Positions 1 through 8,971 are shown, counted from the stretch's first letter. The stretch is 64,000 nucleotides of DNA from an uncultured Actinomycetes bacterium (GCA_937926105.1 CALANS010000138.1:56145-120144); one strand, 5' to 3'. The notes: a model not told the origin generated them from the letters alone. Numbers and translations are program-made.

Positions 1-329
1 ATCTGCACGGCGTTCCGGAGGGGTCGCGGGCCTCGCAGCACAAGTCCCTCGATCCCGGGTTGCTCACCGACGAGGCGGTCGAGCACATTCGGGCACTGAA
101 CGAGCTGGCCGCGGGTCGGGGTCAGAGCCTGGCGCAGATGGCGCTGGCTTGGGCGCTACGAGATGCGCGGGTGACGTCGGTGCTGGTCGGGGCGTCGTCG
201 GTGGCGCAGTTGGAGGCGAACGTGGCCGCCGTAGACAACCTGGCGTTCGCCGACGAGGAGCTCGCGGCGATCGATCGGCATGCCGTGGAGTCAGGGATCA
301 ACCTCTGGCGGCGCTCCAGTCAGGTGTGA
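1..329 (+). CDS. Aldo/keto reductase, C-terminal part (start outside window)
   Basis: The frame is open from position 3 and ends at TGA 327-329, so only about 108 C-terminal residues are visible. The text resembles the YghZ (L-glyceraldehyde 3-phosphate reductase-like) branch of the aldo/keto reductases: an LHGVPEGSRA-like stretch, a LAQMALAWALRD helix, VLVGASS, which fits the NADP(H) phosphate-binding strand, and the ending FADEELAAID. These are soluble TIM-barrel NADPH oxidoreductases. The catalytic Asp, Tyr, Lys and His lie in the missing N-terminal part, so activity cannot be judged. The gene ends 10 bp inside the convergent next gene. Confidence 0.85.
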   Translation, partial: LHGVPEGSRASQHKSLDPGLLTDEAVEHIRALNELAAGRGQSLAQMALAWALRDARVTSVLVGASSVAQLEANVAAVDNLAFADEELAAIDRHAVESGINLWRRSSQV

Positions 330-1756
330 CCAGGAGCGCCGTCACCGCCGTCGTCATCGGCGGCCCGCTCGCTAGCGCCGTCACCGCGACCGCCGTCATC
401 ACCAGCGGCCTGCTCGCTGGCGCCGTCACCGCGACCGCCGTCATCGCCGGCGGCCCGCTCGCTGGCGCCGTCACCGCTCGATCCGTCGATCACGTCACCG
501 CTGTCCCAGTCGCCCATGCCCGCCAGCAGCTCGGAGAACTCCCGATCCCGGGCCACGAACGCCGCCGGGTCATCCAGGTCGGTGCTGCCGGGCAGCAGGT
601 CGGGGTGCGCCCACAGCGCATCACGCCCGTCGATGCCCCGCGAATCCTGCAGGTCGCGCCACAGCTGGGCCGCTGCCCGCAGCCGGCGTGGACGCAGCTG
701 CAGGCCGATCAGCGTGGCGAAGGTCTGCTCCGCCGGACCGCCGGTCGCCCGTCGCCGGCGCAACGTCTCGCGCAGTGCCGCCGCGCCGGGCAGCCGCTCG
801 CCGACCGCGTCGGCCACCACGGTGTCCACCCAACCCTCGACCAGCGCCAGCAGTGTCTCCAGCGACTGCAGGGCCTGCTGCTGCCCGGGGCTGGTGGTGG
901 GCTCGAACATGCCCTTGGAGAGCGCCGCTTCGATCGACGATGGGTCGGCCGGATTGATCGATGACGCCAACTCCTCCATCGCCGAGAAGTCCACGCCGAT
1001 AGCGCCGGCGTAGCTCGAGATCAACTCGACGATCCGGTCCCGCAGCCACGGCACATGCGCAAACAGTCGATGGTGCGCAGCCTCGCGGGCCGCCAGGTAC
1101 AGCCGCACCTGGTCCTCGGGCAGCTCCAACCCGGCGCTGAACTCGGCGATGGAGCGGGGCAGCAGCGCCGCGGTGCCGGCCGGCCCCAGCGGTAGCCCGA
1201 TGTCGGTCGAGGTCAACACCTCGCCGGCCAGCTGCGCCAGCCCTTGGCCGAGTTGGCTGCCGAACGCCATGCCACCCATCGAGCCCATCATCGCCAGCAG
1301 CGGCCCGGCCTGGGCGCGCGCCTGCTCCGGCAGGCCCTCGACCCACGCCTTCGAGACCCGCTCGGCGATGGGGGAGCAGAGCATCTCCCAGGCCGGCATG
1401 GTCGCGTCGATCCACTCTCGCGGGGTCCAGGCCGTGACCGTCGTCGCGCCCACCGGCAGCGAGGTCGATCCGTCCAGCCACACCTCGGCCAGGGCCATGG
1501 CGTCCCGGACAGCGGCCACGTCCACCGAGGCGACCGGGTGCGACGCCGGCACCTGCGAGGTCGCCATCCGGCGGGCCAGGTCGTAGTTCACCGGACCGCT
1601 GGACCCCGATGCGCCGGCCTGCGACATCATCTGCCCGAGCTGGGAGAACATCGACCCCAGCTGGCTCAGGTCGAACGCGCCGGGATTCGGAGGGCCGGAT
1701 CCCTCGGAGGAGTCGTCGTCGCCGGGCAGCGAGAATCCGAACGGCACATTCGTCAT
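320..1756 (-). CDS. DUF2342/zincin_2-type putative zinc metalloprotease
   Basis: A 478-residue protein matching the actinobacterial DUF2342 family, often labelled zinc-dependent metalloprotease or F420-associated hydrolase. The N-terminus (residues 1-60) is Gly/Ser/Met-rich. The putative zincin helix is REAAHHRLFAHVPWL at about 224-238, where family members read HARLFAHVPWL. About 50 C-terminal residues are acidic 15-residue repeats (GDGASERAAGDDGGR type) and look disordered. No signal peptide is seen. The gene is divergent from the PDZ/Lon-like protease, an arrangement I recall from mycobacteria (Rv3195-Rv3193c). No substrate is known for the family. The start is fixed by a promoter-like TACCGT 7 nt before the ATG. 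Confidence 0.85.
   Translation of the reverse strand: MTNVPFGFSLPGDDDSSEGSGPPNPGAFDLSQLGSMFSQLGQMMSQAGASGSSGPVNYDLARRMATSQVPASHPVASVDVAAVRDAMALAEVWLDGSTSLPVGATTVTAWTPREWIDATMPAWEMLCSPIAERVSKAWVEGLPEQARAQAGPLLAMMGSMGGMAFGSQLGQGLAQLAGEVLTSTDIGLPLGPAGTAALLPRSIAEFSAGLELPEDQVRLYLAAREAAHHRLFAHVPWLRDRIVELISSYAGAIGVDFSAMEELASSINPADPSSIEAALSKGMFEPTTSPGQQQALQSLETLLALVEGWVDTVVADAVGERLPGAAALRETLRRRRATGGPAEQTFATLIGLQLRPRRLRAAAQLWRDLQDSRGIDGRDALWAHPDLLPGSTDLDDPAAFVARDREFSELLAGMGDWDSGDVIDGSSGDGASERAAGDDGGRGDGASEQAAGDDGGRGDGASERAADDDGGDGAPGHT
336..476. repeat. 45-bp tandem repeat in the 3' end of the metalloprotease gene
   Basis: Units beginning GCGCCGTCACCG start at 336, 375, 420 and 465. The two middle copies are exactly 45 bp (15 codons). 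They encode the acidic Gly/Asp tail of the minus-strand protein, so copy-number change would lengthen or shorten the tail in frame. Confidence 0.85.
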
Positions 1757-1763
1757 GGGATTT

Positions 1764-1769
1764 ACGGTA
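1764..1769 (-). promoter_or_regulatory. -10-like hexamer for a leaderless metalloprotease transcript
   Basis: On the minus strand TACCGT is followed by seven bases and the ATG at 1756. A TANNNT box about 7 nt from a start codon, with no Shine-Dalgarno, is the usual leaderless promoter layout in actinobacteria. Inferred from spacing only. Confidence 0.45.
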
Positions 1770-1909
1770 CTGACAATCGGCCGACGGTGTCGGGACCGAG
1801 CGGCGATGCCTCGGCAATCACGCCCTGGGCGAACAGCCGCCTAGGCGTGGCGACCGGCTGGGTTGCCCGTCTGTGGGAGCCGATCCGGGCGCGACACAGC
1901 CGGGCGCCG

Positions 1910-1915
1910 TAGGCT
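1910..1915 (+). promoter_or_regulatory. -10-like hexamer for a leaderless PDZ/Lon-like protease transcript
   Basis: TAGGCT lies 8 nt before the GTG at 1924 and no Shine-Dalgarno is seen, consistent with leaderless transcription. It is the reason for preferring GTG 1924 over the upstream GTG 1873. Confidence 0.45.
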
Positions 1916-1923
1916 CTGCTGTC

Positions 1924-3057
1924 GTGTCCGATCCCGATCAGCCGACCGCGGCCGAGCCAACCAAGGCGACCGAGGCTGGGACGACCGAGACTGGAGCGAC
2001 CGCGGGCCCCCGTCGGGGACTGTCCCGCCGGGCTCGCACGCTGTGGATCGGCTGCGCCATCGGGGTGGTGCTGTTAGTTCTCGGCGCGGCCATCCCCGTC
2101 CCGTTTGTGGCCCTGGGTCCCGGATCGACGTTCAACACCATCGCGTCCGGCCAGGGCAGCGAGGTCATCACCTTTACCGGTGACGACATCCCGGCGGCCG
2201 CGGCCGAGCAGCCGACCGGGCATCTGAACATGCTGACCATCCGGGTCATCAAGGACATCCCGATGTTCGAGGCGATCACCATGTGGGTCTCCGGGCGGTT
2301 CGCATTGGCGCCGTTCGAGGAGTACTACCCGCCGGGTAAGACCGAGGAAGAGGTCAACCAGGAAAACATCCAGATGTTCAAGGATTCCCAGTCAGCCGCG
2401 GAGATTGAGGCGCTGCGCTACCTGGGCTATCCGAACGTGGTTTACGTGGGCGACATCCAGAAGGGCTCGCCCAGCTGGGACCTGCTCCAGCCGAACGACC
2501 AGATCACCGCGGTGGACGGGCAGCCGGTGACGGACTATGACTCGCTGGCCACGGTGATGGCCACCACCCGACCCGGACAGACGGTGGAGGTGACGGTGCA
2601 GCGGGACGGCCAGGCGATGACGAAGGAGGTCACGCTGGGTGCCGATGCTCAGGTGGGTCCGCAGGGATTCCTCGGTGTGGGGGTGCAGCAGCGTCCCATC
2701 GCGCCCTTCCAGGTGCACATCTCGCTGGAGGACATCGGCGGACCCTCGGCCGGGCTGATGTTCACCCTGGGCATCATCGACCGCCTCACCCCAGGGGACC
2801 TGTCCGGCGGGAAGTTCATCGCCGGCACCGGGACGATCGACCTGAACGGCAACGTCGGGGCGATCGGGGGAGTGACGTTCAAGGAGGTCACCGCCCGGGC
2901 GGCCGGCGCGGATTTCATGCTGGTACCCGCCGACAACTGCGCCGAGGCGTTGACGGCGGTCCCGGACGGACTGACGCTGGTGAAGGTGTCCACGCTGCAG
3001 GACGCGATAGCGGCGGTGAACACCATCGCGAAGGGGGGCACGGCACCCGGCTGCTGA
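1924..3057 (+). CDS. Membrane-anchored PDZ and Lon-like (S16) serine protease, YlbL family
   Basis: The 377-residue reading starts MSDPDQPTAAEP. A basic segment and one transmembrane helix lie at about 38-60. An extracytoplasmic region follows, with a PDZ domain at about 170-235 (VVYVGDIQKGSP, PNDQITAVDGQPV). The Lon proteolytic domain contains GGPSAGL with the candidate nucleophile Ser275 and GGVTFKEV with Lys320, the expected Ser/Lys dyad. There is no ATPase module, as in YlbL/Rv3194c-like proteins, which probably process membrane or secreted proteins independently of ATP. The frame stays open upstream to GTG 1873, but TAGGCT just before GTG 1924 favours the shorter form. It is divergent from the metalloprotease and convergent with the PPA1309 gene. 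Confidence 0.9.
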   Translation: MSDPDQPTAAEPTKATEAGTTETGATAGPRRGLSRRARTLWIGCAIGVVLLVLGAAIPVPFVALGPGSTFNTIASGQGSEVITFTGDDIPAAAAEQPTGHLNMLTIRVIKDIPMFEAITMWVSGRFALAPFEEYYPPGKTEEEVNQENIQMFKDSQSAAEIEALRYLGYPNVVYVGDIQKGSPSWDLLQPNDQITAVDGQPVTDYDSLATVMATTRPGQTVEVTVQRDGQAMTKEVTLGADAQVGPQGFLGVGVQQRPIAPFQVHISLEDIGGPSAGLMFTLGIIDRLTPGDLSGGKFIAGTGTIDLNGNVGAIGGVTFKEVTARAAGADFMLVPADNCAEALTAVPDGLTLVKVSTLQDAIAAVNTIAKGGTAPGC

Positions 3058-3184
3058 GCCCCGGCCGCCGCCCGCGGATCGACCGGGATGTGCCATGTTC
3101 GGGGATTGCAGGCGCGGTTCCGGGGCGGAATGTCCGGTTCGGCGTGCAGCAGACCCGCGAACATCGGGGATGACCGGTGCGGAG

Positions 3185-3691
3185 CTACGGCTCGAAGGTG
3201 CCGTGCAGCGCCGCCAGCAGGCCGGGCGCCAGGTCTGGCCCGCGCAGCACCGGTCCGTCTGGCGCGTGCCGCCAGCGCAACAGGCACGCCCCGCCCGGCC
3301 GGTCCCGCAGCACCCCCGCTGCCAGCCGGGCCTCGCGCTGGTCCTCGCCGGCGCCGGCCAGGATCTCCAGCACCAGCACGCACCCGGCCACCTCGTCCGG
3401 CCAGGCGATCGTCGCTAGCGCATCGGCAATGCTGTCGCCGGGCAGCGCCTCCTGGGCGAGCGGTGTGAACTCGGCACCGGCGGGCTCCGAGGGTTCCTGC
3501 GGGTGCACCTGTGCGGCCAGGCCTGGCTCGGCGGCCAGCAGTTCGGACGTACGGACCAACGCGAACACCTGCCGCGGCGCGTCCCAGCCGCCGGTGGCGA
3601 CGAACTCCTCGACTTCCTCGACCGCACGGCGCAGGGCGTTCGACCCCGAGGGGTCACCGGTGCCGGAGGCTGCAGTCGAGGGTGGAATCAC
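3185..3691 (-). CDS. PPA1309-family protein
   Basis: A 168-residue soluble acidic protein of the PPA1309 family, which I know only from actinobacteria and for which no function is established. Supporting text is ALRRAVEEVEEFVATGGWDAPRQVFALV near the N-terminus, IAWPDEVAGCVLVLEI in the middle and LLRWRHAPDG near the end. There is no signal peptide or membrane segment. Its place between the YlbL-like protease and the UPF0182 gene is the usual context, which supports the call more than any motif does. It is convergent with the protease across about 127 bp and divergent from UPF0182. Confidence 0.8.
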   Translation of the reverse strand: MIPPSTAASGTGDPSGSNALRRAVEEVEEFVATGGWDAPRQVFALVRTSELLAAEPGLAAQVHPQEPSEPAGAEFTPLAQEALPGDSIADALATIAWPDEVAGCVLVLEILAGAGEDQREARLAAGVLRDRPGGACLLRWRHAPDGPVLRGPDLAPGLLAALHGTFEP

Positions 3692-4007
3692 GATCCGATC
3701 CTGTCACGGCGACCGTCGCCGGGATCGTCACCGCCGGGATCGGATTTCTCCCGCCGGGATCCTCGCACTCGGGGTTCGTTCCCTCCCGTCGGGATCGTCA
3801 CCGTCGCATGCGCACCGGCCAGCAACGGTCACCGACGACGCCGTCACCGCCTGATGGCCGGGAACCTCTCGGTCGCCTCTACAGTTGACGGGACGTACCC
3901 GCCGGCCAGGCGGGCACGGGACGCCGGCCCACCACGCTGGGGCCGGAGCTGATAGAGCCATTGAACTCGGCGGCCAGCCCGCCCCTTGCCGTCAAAGGAG
4001 CCCATCC
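3692..4007. repeat. Divergent intergenic region with four CGYCGGGATC repeats
   Basis: CGCCGGGATC occurs at 3717-3726, 3732-3741 and 3752-3761, and CGTCGGGATC at 3787-3796. Two copies continue as GTCACCG. The region must hold the promoters of the divergent PPA1309 and UPF0182 genes, so the repeats could be a regulator site or simply a degenerate tandem duplication. Confidence 0.6.
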
Positions 4008-7000
4008 GTGGCCACCCGGCCCCCCGTCGGTATGCCCGTGCTGTCCCGGCGCGCCAAGCGAGTGCTGATCGCCGTCGTCGCCATCATCGTGGCGATCATC
4101 CTGTGGTTCCAGTTCGTCGGCATCTACGTCGACTACGCCTGGTATCGCGAAGTGCACGTCACCGAGGTGTTCACCACCCAGCTGTGGACGCGCGTCGTGC
4201 TGTTCGTGATTGCCGGTGTCGGCATGGCAGGGGTGATGTTTGTCACCCTGATGTTGGCCTATCGCAGCAGGCCGGTGTTCCTGCCCAGCGCCGAGGTCGA
4301 CCCGTTGGCGCCGTACCGCACCGTCGTCACCGCCCACCCGAAGCTGTTCGCGTTCGGCGTCTCCGCGCTCATCGGGGTGATCTGCGGGTTCTCCGCACAG
4401 GGTTCGTGGCAGACCGTGCAGTTGTGGATGCATGGCGGCGATTTCGGCCAGACCGACCCGCAGTTCGGCAACGACGTGGGCTTCTACATGTTCCGACTGC
4501 CGATGATCCAGATGGTGCTGTCGTGGCTATTCGTGGCGACCGCACTGGCGTTCGTGGCCGTCCTCGTCACGCAGTATGTGTTCGGCGGGATCCGGCTGGC
4601 GGCCGGCAAGCATCGTAAGGTCACCGCCCAGGCCGCCCTGCAGCTCTCTCTGCTGGTGGGCGTGTTCGTCCTGGTCAAGGCGGTGCAGTACTGGTTCGAC
4701 CGATACGACCTGCTGTTCTCCGATCGCAGTGGTTTCTTCACCGGAGCGTCCTACACCGACGTGCACGCGGTGTTGGCAGCCAAGATCATCCTGATGTGTA
4801 TCGCCGCCATCTGCGCGGTCGGCTTCATTGTCGGCGGGGCGCTGCGGTCGATCAAGCTGCCGGTCATCGCGCTGGCCCTGCTGGTGCTGTCCAGCATCGT
4901 GATCGGCGGGGTGTGGCCGCTGATCCTGCAGAAGGTGGTCGTCGCACCGAGCGCCATCACCCGGGAGGCCGCGTACATCGAGCGCAACATCGACGCGACC
5001 CGGCAGGCTTACGCCATCACGGACAAGGACGTCGAATACGTGCGCTACGACCGGGACAAGGTCGGGGTGAAGCCGTCCGAGCTGGCGTCGGAGGAGCCCG
5101 GGACTGTCAACAACGCGCGCCTGCTGGACCCGAACCTGTTGACGGACACCTTCACCCAGCGCGAGCAGCTGCGCAACTTCTACGGGTTTGCCAAGCAGCT
5201 GTCGGTGGACCGGTACACCGACAGCTCCGGCAAGACCCAGGACTACGTCGTCGCCGCCCGCGAGATCGATGTCAACAACTTCGGGGACAGCCAGACGGGC
5301 TGGATCAACCAGCATCTGGTCTACACGCACGGCAACGGGTTCGTGGCGGCGCCGGCGAACCAGCTGCAGGACGGGTACCCGGTGTTCCAGGTCTCCGACG
5401 TGCAGAACCCCAAGGGCGGCATTCCCGTCCAGGAGCCACGGATCTACTACGGTTCGCTGGCACCGGACTATGCCGTCGTCGGGGCGGAGAAGGGCGACAA
5501 TCCCAGCGAGTACGACACCGACACCACGCAGTACACCTATCAGGGCACCGGTGGCGTCTCGGTCGGCAACTTCTTCGAGCGGCTGATCTTCGCCACGCAC
5601 TATTCCGAGGCGAATTTCCTGTTCTCCTCGGAGATCAACTCCAACTCCAAGGTGCTGTACAACCGGGATCCGCGGGAGCGGGTCAAGATGGCGGCGCCGT
5701 TCCTGACGGTCGACACCCGGCCGTACCCGGCGGTGGTCGATGGCCGGATCGTGTGGATCGTGGACGCCTACACCACGGCGAAGAACTATCCCTACGCGCA
5801 GAGCGTGGTGCTCTCCGATGCCACTGACAACTCGCAGCGGGCACCGGGAGCGACGGCGCAGATCGACAGTCAGGTCTCGTACATTCGCAACTCCGTCAAG
5901 GCCGTGGTGGACGCCTACAACGGCACCGTGACGCTGTATCAGGTGCAGAACGACGACCCCGTGCTCAAGGCCTGGGAGGCGGTGTTCCCCGGGTTGATCC
6001 AGCCGGAAGGCGCCATCTCGCCCGACCTGAGGGCGCATTTCCGGTATCCGGAAGACCTGTTTGAGGTGCAGCGCAGCCTGATCGGCAAGTACTACGTGTC
6101 CAACCCGCGGGAGTTCTATCAGGGGTCGAATTTCTGGAAGGTGCCTAACGACCCGACCGAGGGTGGCGTGCCCGAGGCGGCGCAGCCGCCGTACTACCTG
6201 GAGATCGCGCTGCCGGGTGAACCCAATCCGCAGTTCATGCTGACCTCGGCGATGACGTGGTTTGAGCGGGAATACATTTCTGCGTATATCACCGCCAGCG
6301 GCGATCCCGGCGACTACGGCAAGATCACGGTGCAACAATTGCCGGCGAATACCCAGACGCCGGGCCCGGTGCTGATCCAGCAGTTGTTCAATTCCAATAC
6401 CAATATCAGCAACTACATCACCACCCGGACCACCGCGGGCCGATCGAAGATCCTCAACGGCAACCTGTTGACCCTGCCCACGGACAAGGGACTGCTGTAC
6501 GTGGAACCCCTCTATCTGCAGGGCGTCTCGGAAAGCTCCTATCCTCAGCTGGGCCAGGTGCTGGTCTGGTACAACGGCAACGTCGGGATGGGCGGCAGTC
6601 TGGCGGCCGCGCTGGAGAACGCGACGCCAGCGGAGCTGCCCCCCGGAGCGGGGGAGAACGGCGGCTCGTCGGGTTCCCCGCAGCCGACGTCGCCACAGTC
6701 TCCGGGGTCTGATTCCACGCCGACGGTGACGCAATCCCAGGGGGTGACGAACCCGTCCGAGAGCGGCACGTCCCCGACCCCGGGCACCTCGACGTCGGGG
6801 CCGGGAGGTCCGGTCGATGCGCAGCAGGCGCTGGAGGCGATGCAGCGGGCCGAGCGGGCGCTGTCCAGCGCGAAGGCTTCCGGCGACCTGGGCGCCATCG
6901 GGTCGGCGACGGAGGATCTGTACCGCGCGGTGCAGCAGTACCTGGAGGTGGCCGGTCCCAGCGGGGCGAATAGCACGGCGGTGACGTCTGCGCTGTCCTC

Positions 7001-7025
7001 GGCGTCGGCTGCCGGTGGCGGCTGA
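4008..7025 (+). CDS. UPF0182-family large integral membrane protein
   Basis: A 1005-residue protein starting at GTG 4008, which has AAAGGAG at 3994-4000 as a well-spaced ribosome site. The frame is open further upstream without a better start. The N-terminal third has about seven hydrophobic helices (IAVVAIIVAIILWF at about 20-33, then pairs up to about residue 305). A large, probably extracytoplasmic domain follows with family landmarks such as YVRYDRDKVGVKPS, EPRIYYGSLAPDYAVVG and MAAPFLTVDTRPYPAVVDGRIVWIVDAYT. The last 130 residues are Ser/Pro/Thr/Gly-rich with a short C-terminal helix. Function is unknown (UPF0182/Rv3193c-like). It is the last chromosomal protein gene before the tRNA. Confidence 0.93.
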   Translation: MATRPPVGMPVLSRRAKRVLIAVVAIIVAIILWFQFVGIYVDYAWYREVHVTEVFTTQLWTRVVLFVIAGVGMAGVMFVTLMLAYRSRPVFLPSAEVDPLAPYRTVVTAHPKLFAFGVSALIGVICGFSAQGSWQTVQLWMHGGDFGQTDPQFGNDVGFYMFRLPMIQMVLSWLFVATALAFVAVLVTQYVFGGIRLAAGKHRKVTAQAALQLSLLVGVFVLVKAVQYWFDRYDLLFSDRSGFFTGASYTDVHAVLAAKIILMCIAAICAVGFIVGGALRSIKLPVIALALLVLSSIVIGGVWPLILQKVVVAPSAITREAAYIERNIDATRQAYAITDKDVEYVRYDRDKVGVKPSELASEEPGTVNNARLLDPNLLTDTFTQREQLRNFYGFAKQLSVDRYTDSSGKTQDYVVAAREIDVNNFGDSQTGWINQHLVYTHGNGFVAAPANQLQDGYPVFQVSDVQNPKGGIPVQEPRIYYGSLAPDYAVVGAEKGDNPSEYDTDTTQYTYQGTGGVSVGNFFERLIFATHYSEANFLFSSEINSNSKVLYNRDPRERVKMAAPFLTVDTRPYPAVVDGRIVWIVDAYTTAKNYPYAQSVVLSDATDNSQRAPGATAQIDSQVSYIRNSVKAVVDAYNGTVTLYQVQNDDPVLKAWEAVFPGLIQPEGAISPDLRAHFRYPEDLFEVQRSLIGKYYVSNPREFYQGSNFWKVPNDPTEGGVPEAAQPPYYLEIALPGEPNPQFMLTSAMTWFEREYISAYITASGDPGDYGKITVQQLPANTQTPGPVLIQQLFNSNTNISNYITTRTTAGRSKILNGNLLTLPTDKGLLYVEPLYLQGVSESSYPQLGQVLVWYNGNVGMGGSLAAALENATPAELPPGAGENGGSSGSPQPTSPQSPGSDSTPTVTQSQGVTNPSESGTSPTPGTSTSGPGGPVDAQQALEAMQRAERALSSAKASGDLGAIGSATEDLYRAVQQYLEVAGPSGANSTAVTSALSSASAAGGG

Positions 7026-7111
7026 CCGGCCTGGGTTGGTGCGGGCCCATTCGCCGGTGTCATGGCGGTGGGGCCGTGCCCGTGGAACTGATACACTGGT
7101 GATACCGCCGA

Positions 7112-7185
7112 CGCGGGGTGGAGCAGCTCGGTAGCTCGCTGGGCTCATAACCCAGAGGTCGTAGGTTCAAATCCTACCCCCGCTA
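7112..7185 (+). tRNA. Initiator tRNA-fMet (anticodon CAU), integration target of the element
   Basis: Full cloverleaf: acceptor CGCGGGG/CCCCGCT with a mismatched first pair (C1, T72), D-arm GAGC/GCTC, anticodon loop CTCATAA on a CTGGG/CCCAG stem with three consecutive G:C pairs, and T-arm GTAGG-TTCAAAT-CCTAC. The unpaired position 1 and the G:C-rich anticodon stem identify the initiator rather than the elongator tRNA. No CCA is encoded. An integrase gene starts 158 bp downstream, so the 3' end is the likely attB core. No second copy of this 3' end was seen in the window, so the far attachment site is expected beyond 64000. Confidence 0.93.
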
Positions 7186-7191
7186 CGACGT

Positions 7192-7234
7192 AAACGGCCC
7201 TTGACCAGCGGAAACCCTGAGTCAGGGGCCGTTT
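7192..7234. terminator. Hairpin terminator after tRNA-fMet
   Basis: AAACGGCCC-T-TGAC at 7192-7205 pairs with GTCA-G-GGGCCGTTT at 7221-7234, a 14-bp stem with one G:U pair and a 15-nt loop. It begins 7 nt after the tRNA and is the likely terminator of the tRNA transcript. It may also lie in or beside the attachment region. Confidence 0.75.
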
Positions 7235-7265
7235 GCTATGCGCTGTCCGGCTGAACGAGATAGCG

Positions 7266-7324
7266 AAGTGAACACTTAAGGCACTCTTTGGGTTTCTAGA
7301 ACCGTCAGTGCAAGTGAACACCTA
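7266..7324. repeat. Two direct copies of AAGTGAACACYTA before the integrase
   Basis: AAGTGAACAC-T-TA at 7266-7278 and AAGTGAACAC-C-TA at 7312-7324 are 46 bp apart, between the tRNA and the integrase start. The second copy ends 18 bp before the ATG. They may be integrase arm-type sites or an operator controlling the integrase. Confidence 0.6.
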
Positions 7325-7342
7325 TTGTGTTAGCGTTCTTGC

Positions 7343-8830
7343 ATGGCGAGGACAAGGCTCCAACCGCAGCAGGTCGGCAACATCACGACGAAGGTCATCG
7401 GCACCTACCCGGACGGCCGGCCCAAGTACCAAGCCGCAGCCCACTATGGCGACCCCGAGCACACCGGACCCAAGAGTCCGTTCAAGCGGGCGACCGGCCA
7501 CACAGTGGCAGCCGCCGAGAACGCTCTACGTGCCGCCGTCGCGGAAGTGTTTGCAGCGCGAGCGAGGCGGCAGGAGACATCCGCGCGCGCGGATGCTGCC
7601 GCCGAAGCCGCCAGGGTGCCCACCCTGCGAGCCTTGGTCGAACGGTGGCACAAGGGGCTGGACACCGCCAACGTACACACCCGGACGATCTCCGACTACG
7701 GATACACGGTGGCTGCGTTGTTCGGCTCCGAGTACTCCGAGAGCTTTAAGGCCACCACGGGCCGCACTCATCGTGCGGCCGGACCTGTGCGCGCCGCGTT
7801 CGCCGAGATTGAGAACGCGCGCGTGCCGGACGTGACGGTGACCGACCTCAAAGTGTTGATCGCGGCTGTGGCTCGCCACAGCGGGCCTGGTGCTGCTCGT
7901 CGTGTTCGCGCTGTGATTCGGGCGGCGTTCCATGCCGCCGTGGACGATGGACTGATTCCCTCCAACACCGTGATGCAGATTCGGTACACGAAGTCGGATC
8001 CGCTCAACCCGGCGCGCTACGCGCCCCGCGACGACGGCATCGACCACCACCGCGCACCCGACGACGACGAAGTGCGGGAGCTGCTGACCGCGCTATACGG
8101 CGACTCCCGAGCACTGCCGCAAGTGGGCCCGCGCATCCGTGGGCGCATCCCCGAGGGTGGACGTGCGGACGGTAAGGTCAACGGTCTAGACGTCGCCGAC
8201 CCGACGCTCCTGCTCTTCACCGTGGGCCTGCGCCAGGCCGAGATGCTGGGCCTGACCTGGGACCGGATCAATCTCGCCGACCATCCTCGCAAGGTGACCC
8301 TTGACGTGCCGTTGATCGGCGGCAAGACCAGGCGTGAGACCAAGACGCTTCGGCCGGGTGACCTCTGGGTGACCTGCTCGTTGAGCAGGATCACTGGGAA
8401 GGGGCTGGCCCGGGGGCCTGTGAAGGTGACTGCGGCGAAGCGGGTGTTGCCTCTCCCGGAGGTTGCCGTCGCCATGCTCCGGGCCCGTGCGGAACGGCTG
8501 CATATCAACCTCGACGCCCCGCTCGATACGGCCGTGTTCGGCAACCCGACTGAGCCGGCGCGGTTCCGAGACCCACGAAACTTCGCGAAAGCCGTGGAGC
8601 GGTTCTACTCACAGTTCGGCATGGACTGGGCACGCACCCACGCTGGCCGGAAGTACACGACCACTCGACTGCACCGACTCGGATGGTCGGACGATCGGAT
8701 CATGGCTTGGTGCGGATGGTCGGATCGGAACACACTCGCCACCTACCTGGACCGGCGGCAGGAGATTCCGGACGCGATGGGCGACGCGCTCAACCTTGAC
8801 CTAGAGCCGGTACCGCAGCTGACCGCATAA
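7343..8830 (+). CDS. int: Tyrosine-recombinase integrase of the ICE
   Basis: A 495-residue phage-type integrase. Residues 1-80 fit an AP2-like arm-binding region (GTYPDGRPKYQAAAHYG), followed by a SAM-like core-binding domain and a C-terminal catalytic domain. Active-site elements visible are Arg I in LFTVGLRQAEMLGLTW (about 297), box II as HAGRKYTTTRL (HxxR, about 432), GWSDRNTLATYL with Trp where His is usual, and the nucleophile Tyr in LATYLDRR (about 467). It should integrate and excise the element at tRNA-fMet. TAGCGT at 7331-7336 lies 6 nt before the ATG and no Shine-Dalgarno is seen, suggesting a leaderless message. It is transcribed away from the tRNA. Confidence 0.93.
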   Translation: MARTRLQPQQVGNITTKVIGTYPDGRPKYQAAAHYGDPEHTGPKSPFKRATGHTVAAAENALRAAVAEVFAARARRQETSARADAAAEAARVPTLRALVERWHKGLDTANVHTRTISDYGYTVAALFGSEYSESFKATTGRTHRAAGPVRAAFAEIENARVPDVTVTDLKVLIAAVARHSGPGAARRVRAVIRAAFHAAVDDGLIPSNTVMQIRYTKSDPLNPARYAPRDDGIDHHRAPDDDEVRELLTALYGDSRALPQVGPRIRGRIPEGGRADGKVNGLDVADPTLLLFTVGLRQAEMLGLTWDRINLADHPRKVTLDVPLIGGKTRRETKTLRPGDLWVTCSLSRITGKGLARGPVKVTAAKRVLPLPEVAVAMLRARAERLHINLDAPLDTAVFGNPTEPARFRDPRNFAKAVERFYSQFGMDWARTHAGRKYTTTRLHRLGWSDDRIMAWCGWSDRNTLATYLDRRQEIPDAMGDALNLDLEPVPQLTA

Positions 8831-8860
8831 AGCCGTCCATTGCGGGGTCGGTGGCGGATT

Positions 8861-8885
8861 GCAGGGGCTCCCTAGTGCCCCTTGC
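8861..8885. terminator. Weak hairpin after the integrase
   Basis: AGGGGC (8863-8868) pairs with GCCCCT (8877-8882), with partly matching flanks, 30 bp after the integrase stop and between convergent genes. No T tract follows, so termination is only a possibility. A G9 run lies nearby at 8953-8961. Confidence 0.35.
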
Positions 8886-8971
8886 GCACCGCGTTCCGTG
8901 ACTGCACGCATACGCCGTCGCTGCTGCGGTTGTCCGCGAGGGCGACGTTCACGGGGGGGGGTCTGTCCGAC

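Noticed and set aside
4527..7148. Minus-strand open frame of 873 codons opposite the UPF0182 gene
   Set aside because: It is Arg/His-rich, has no domain and runs into the tRNA region. The plus strand holds the conserved family.
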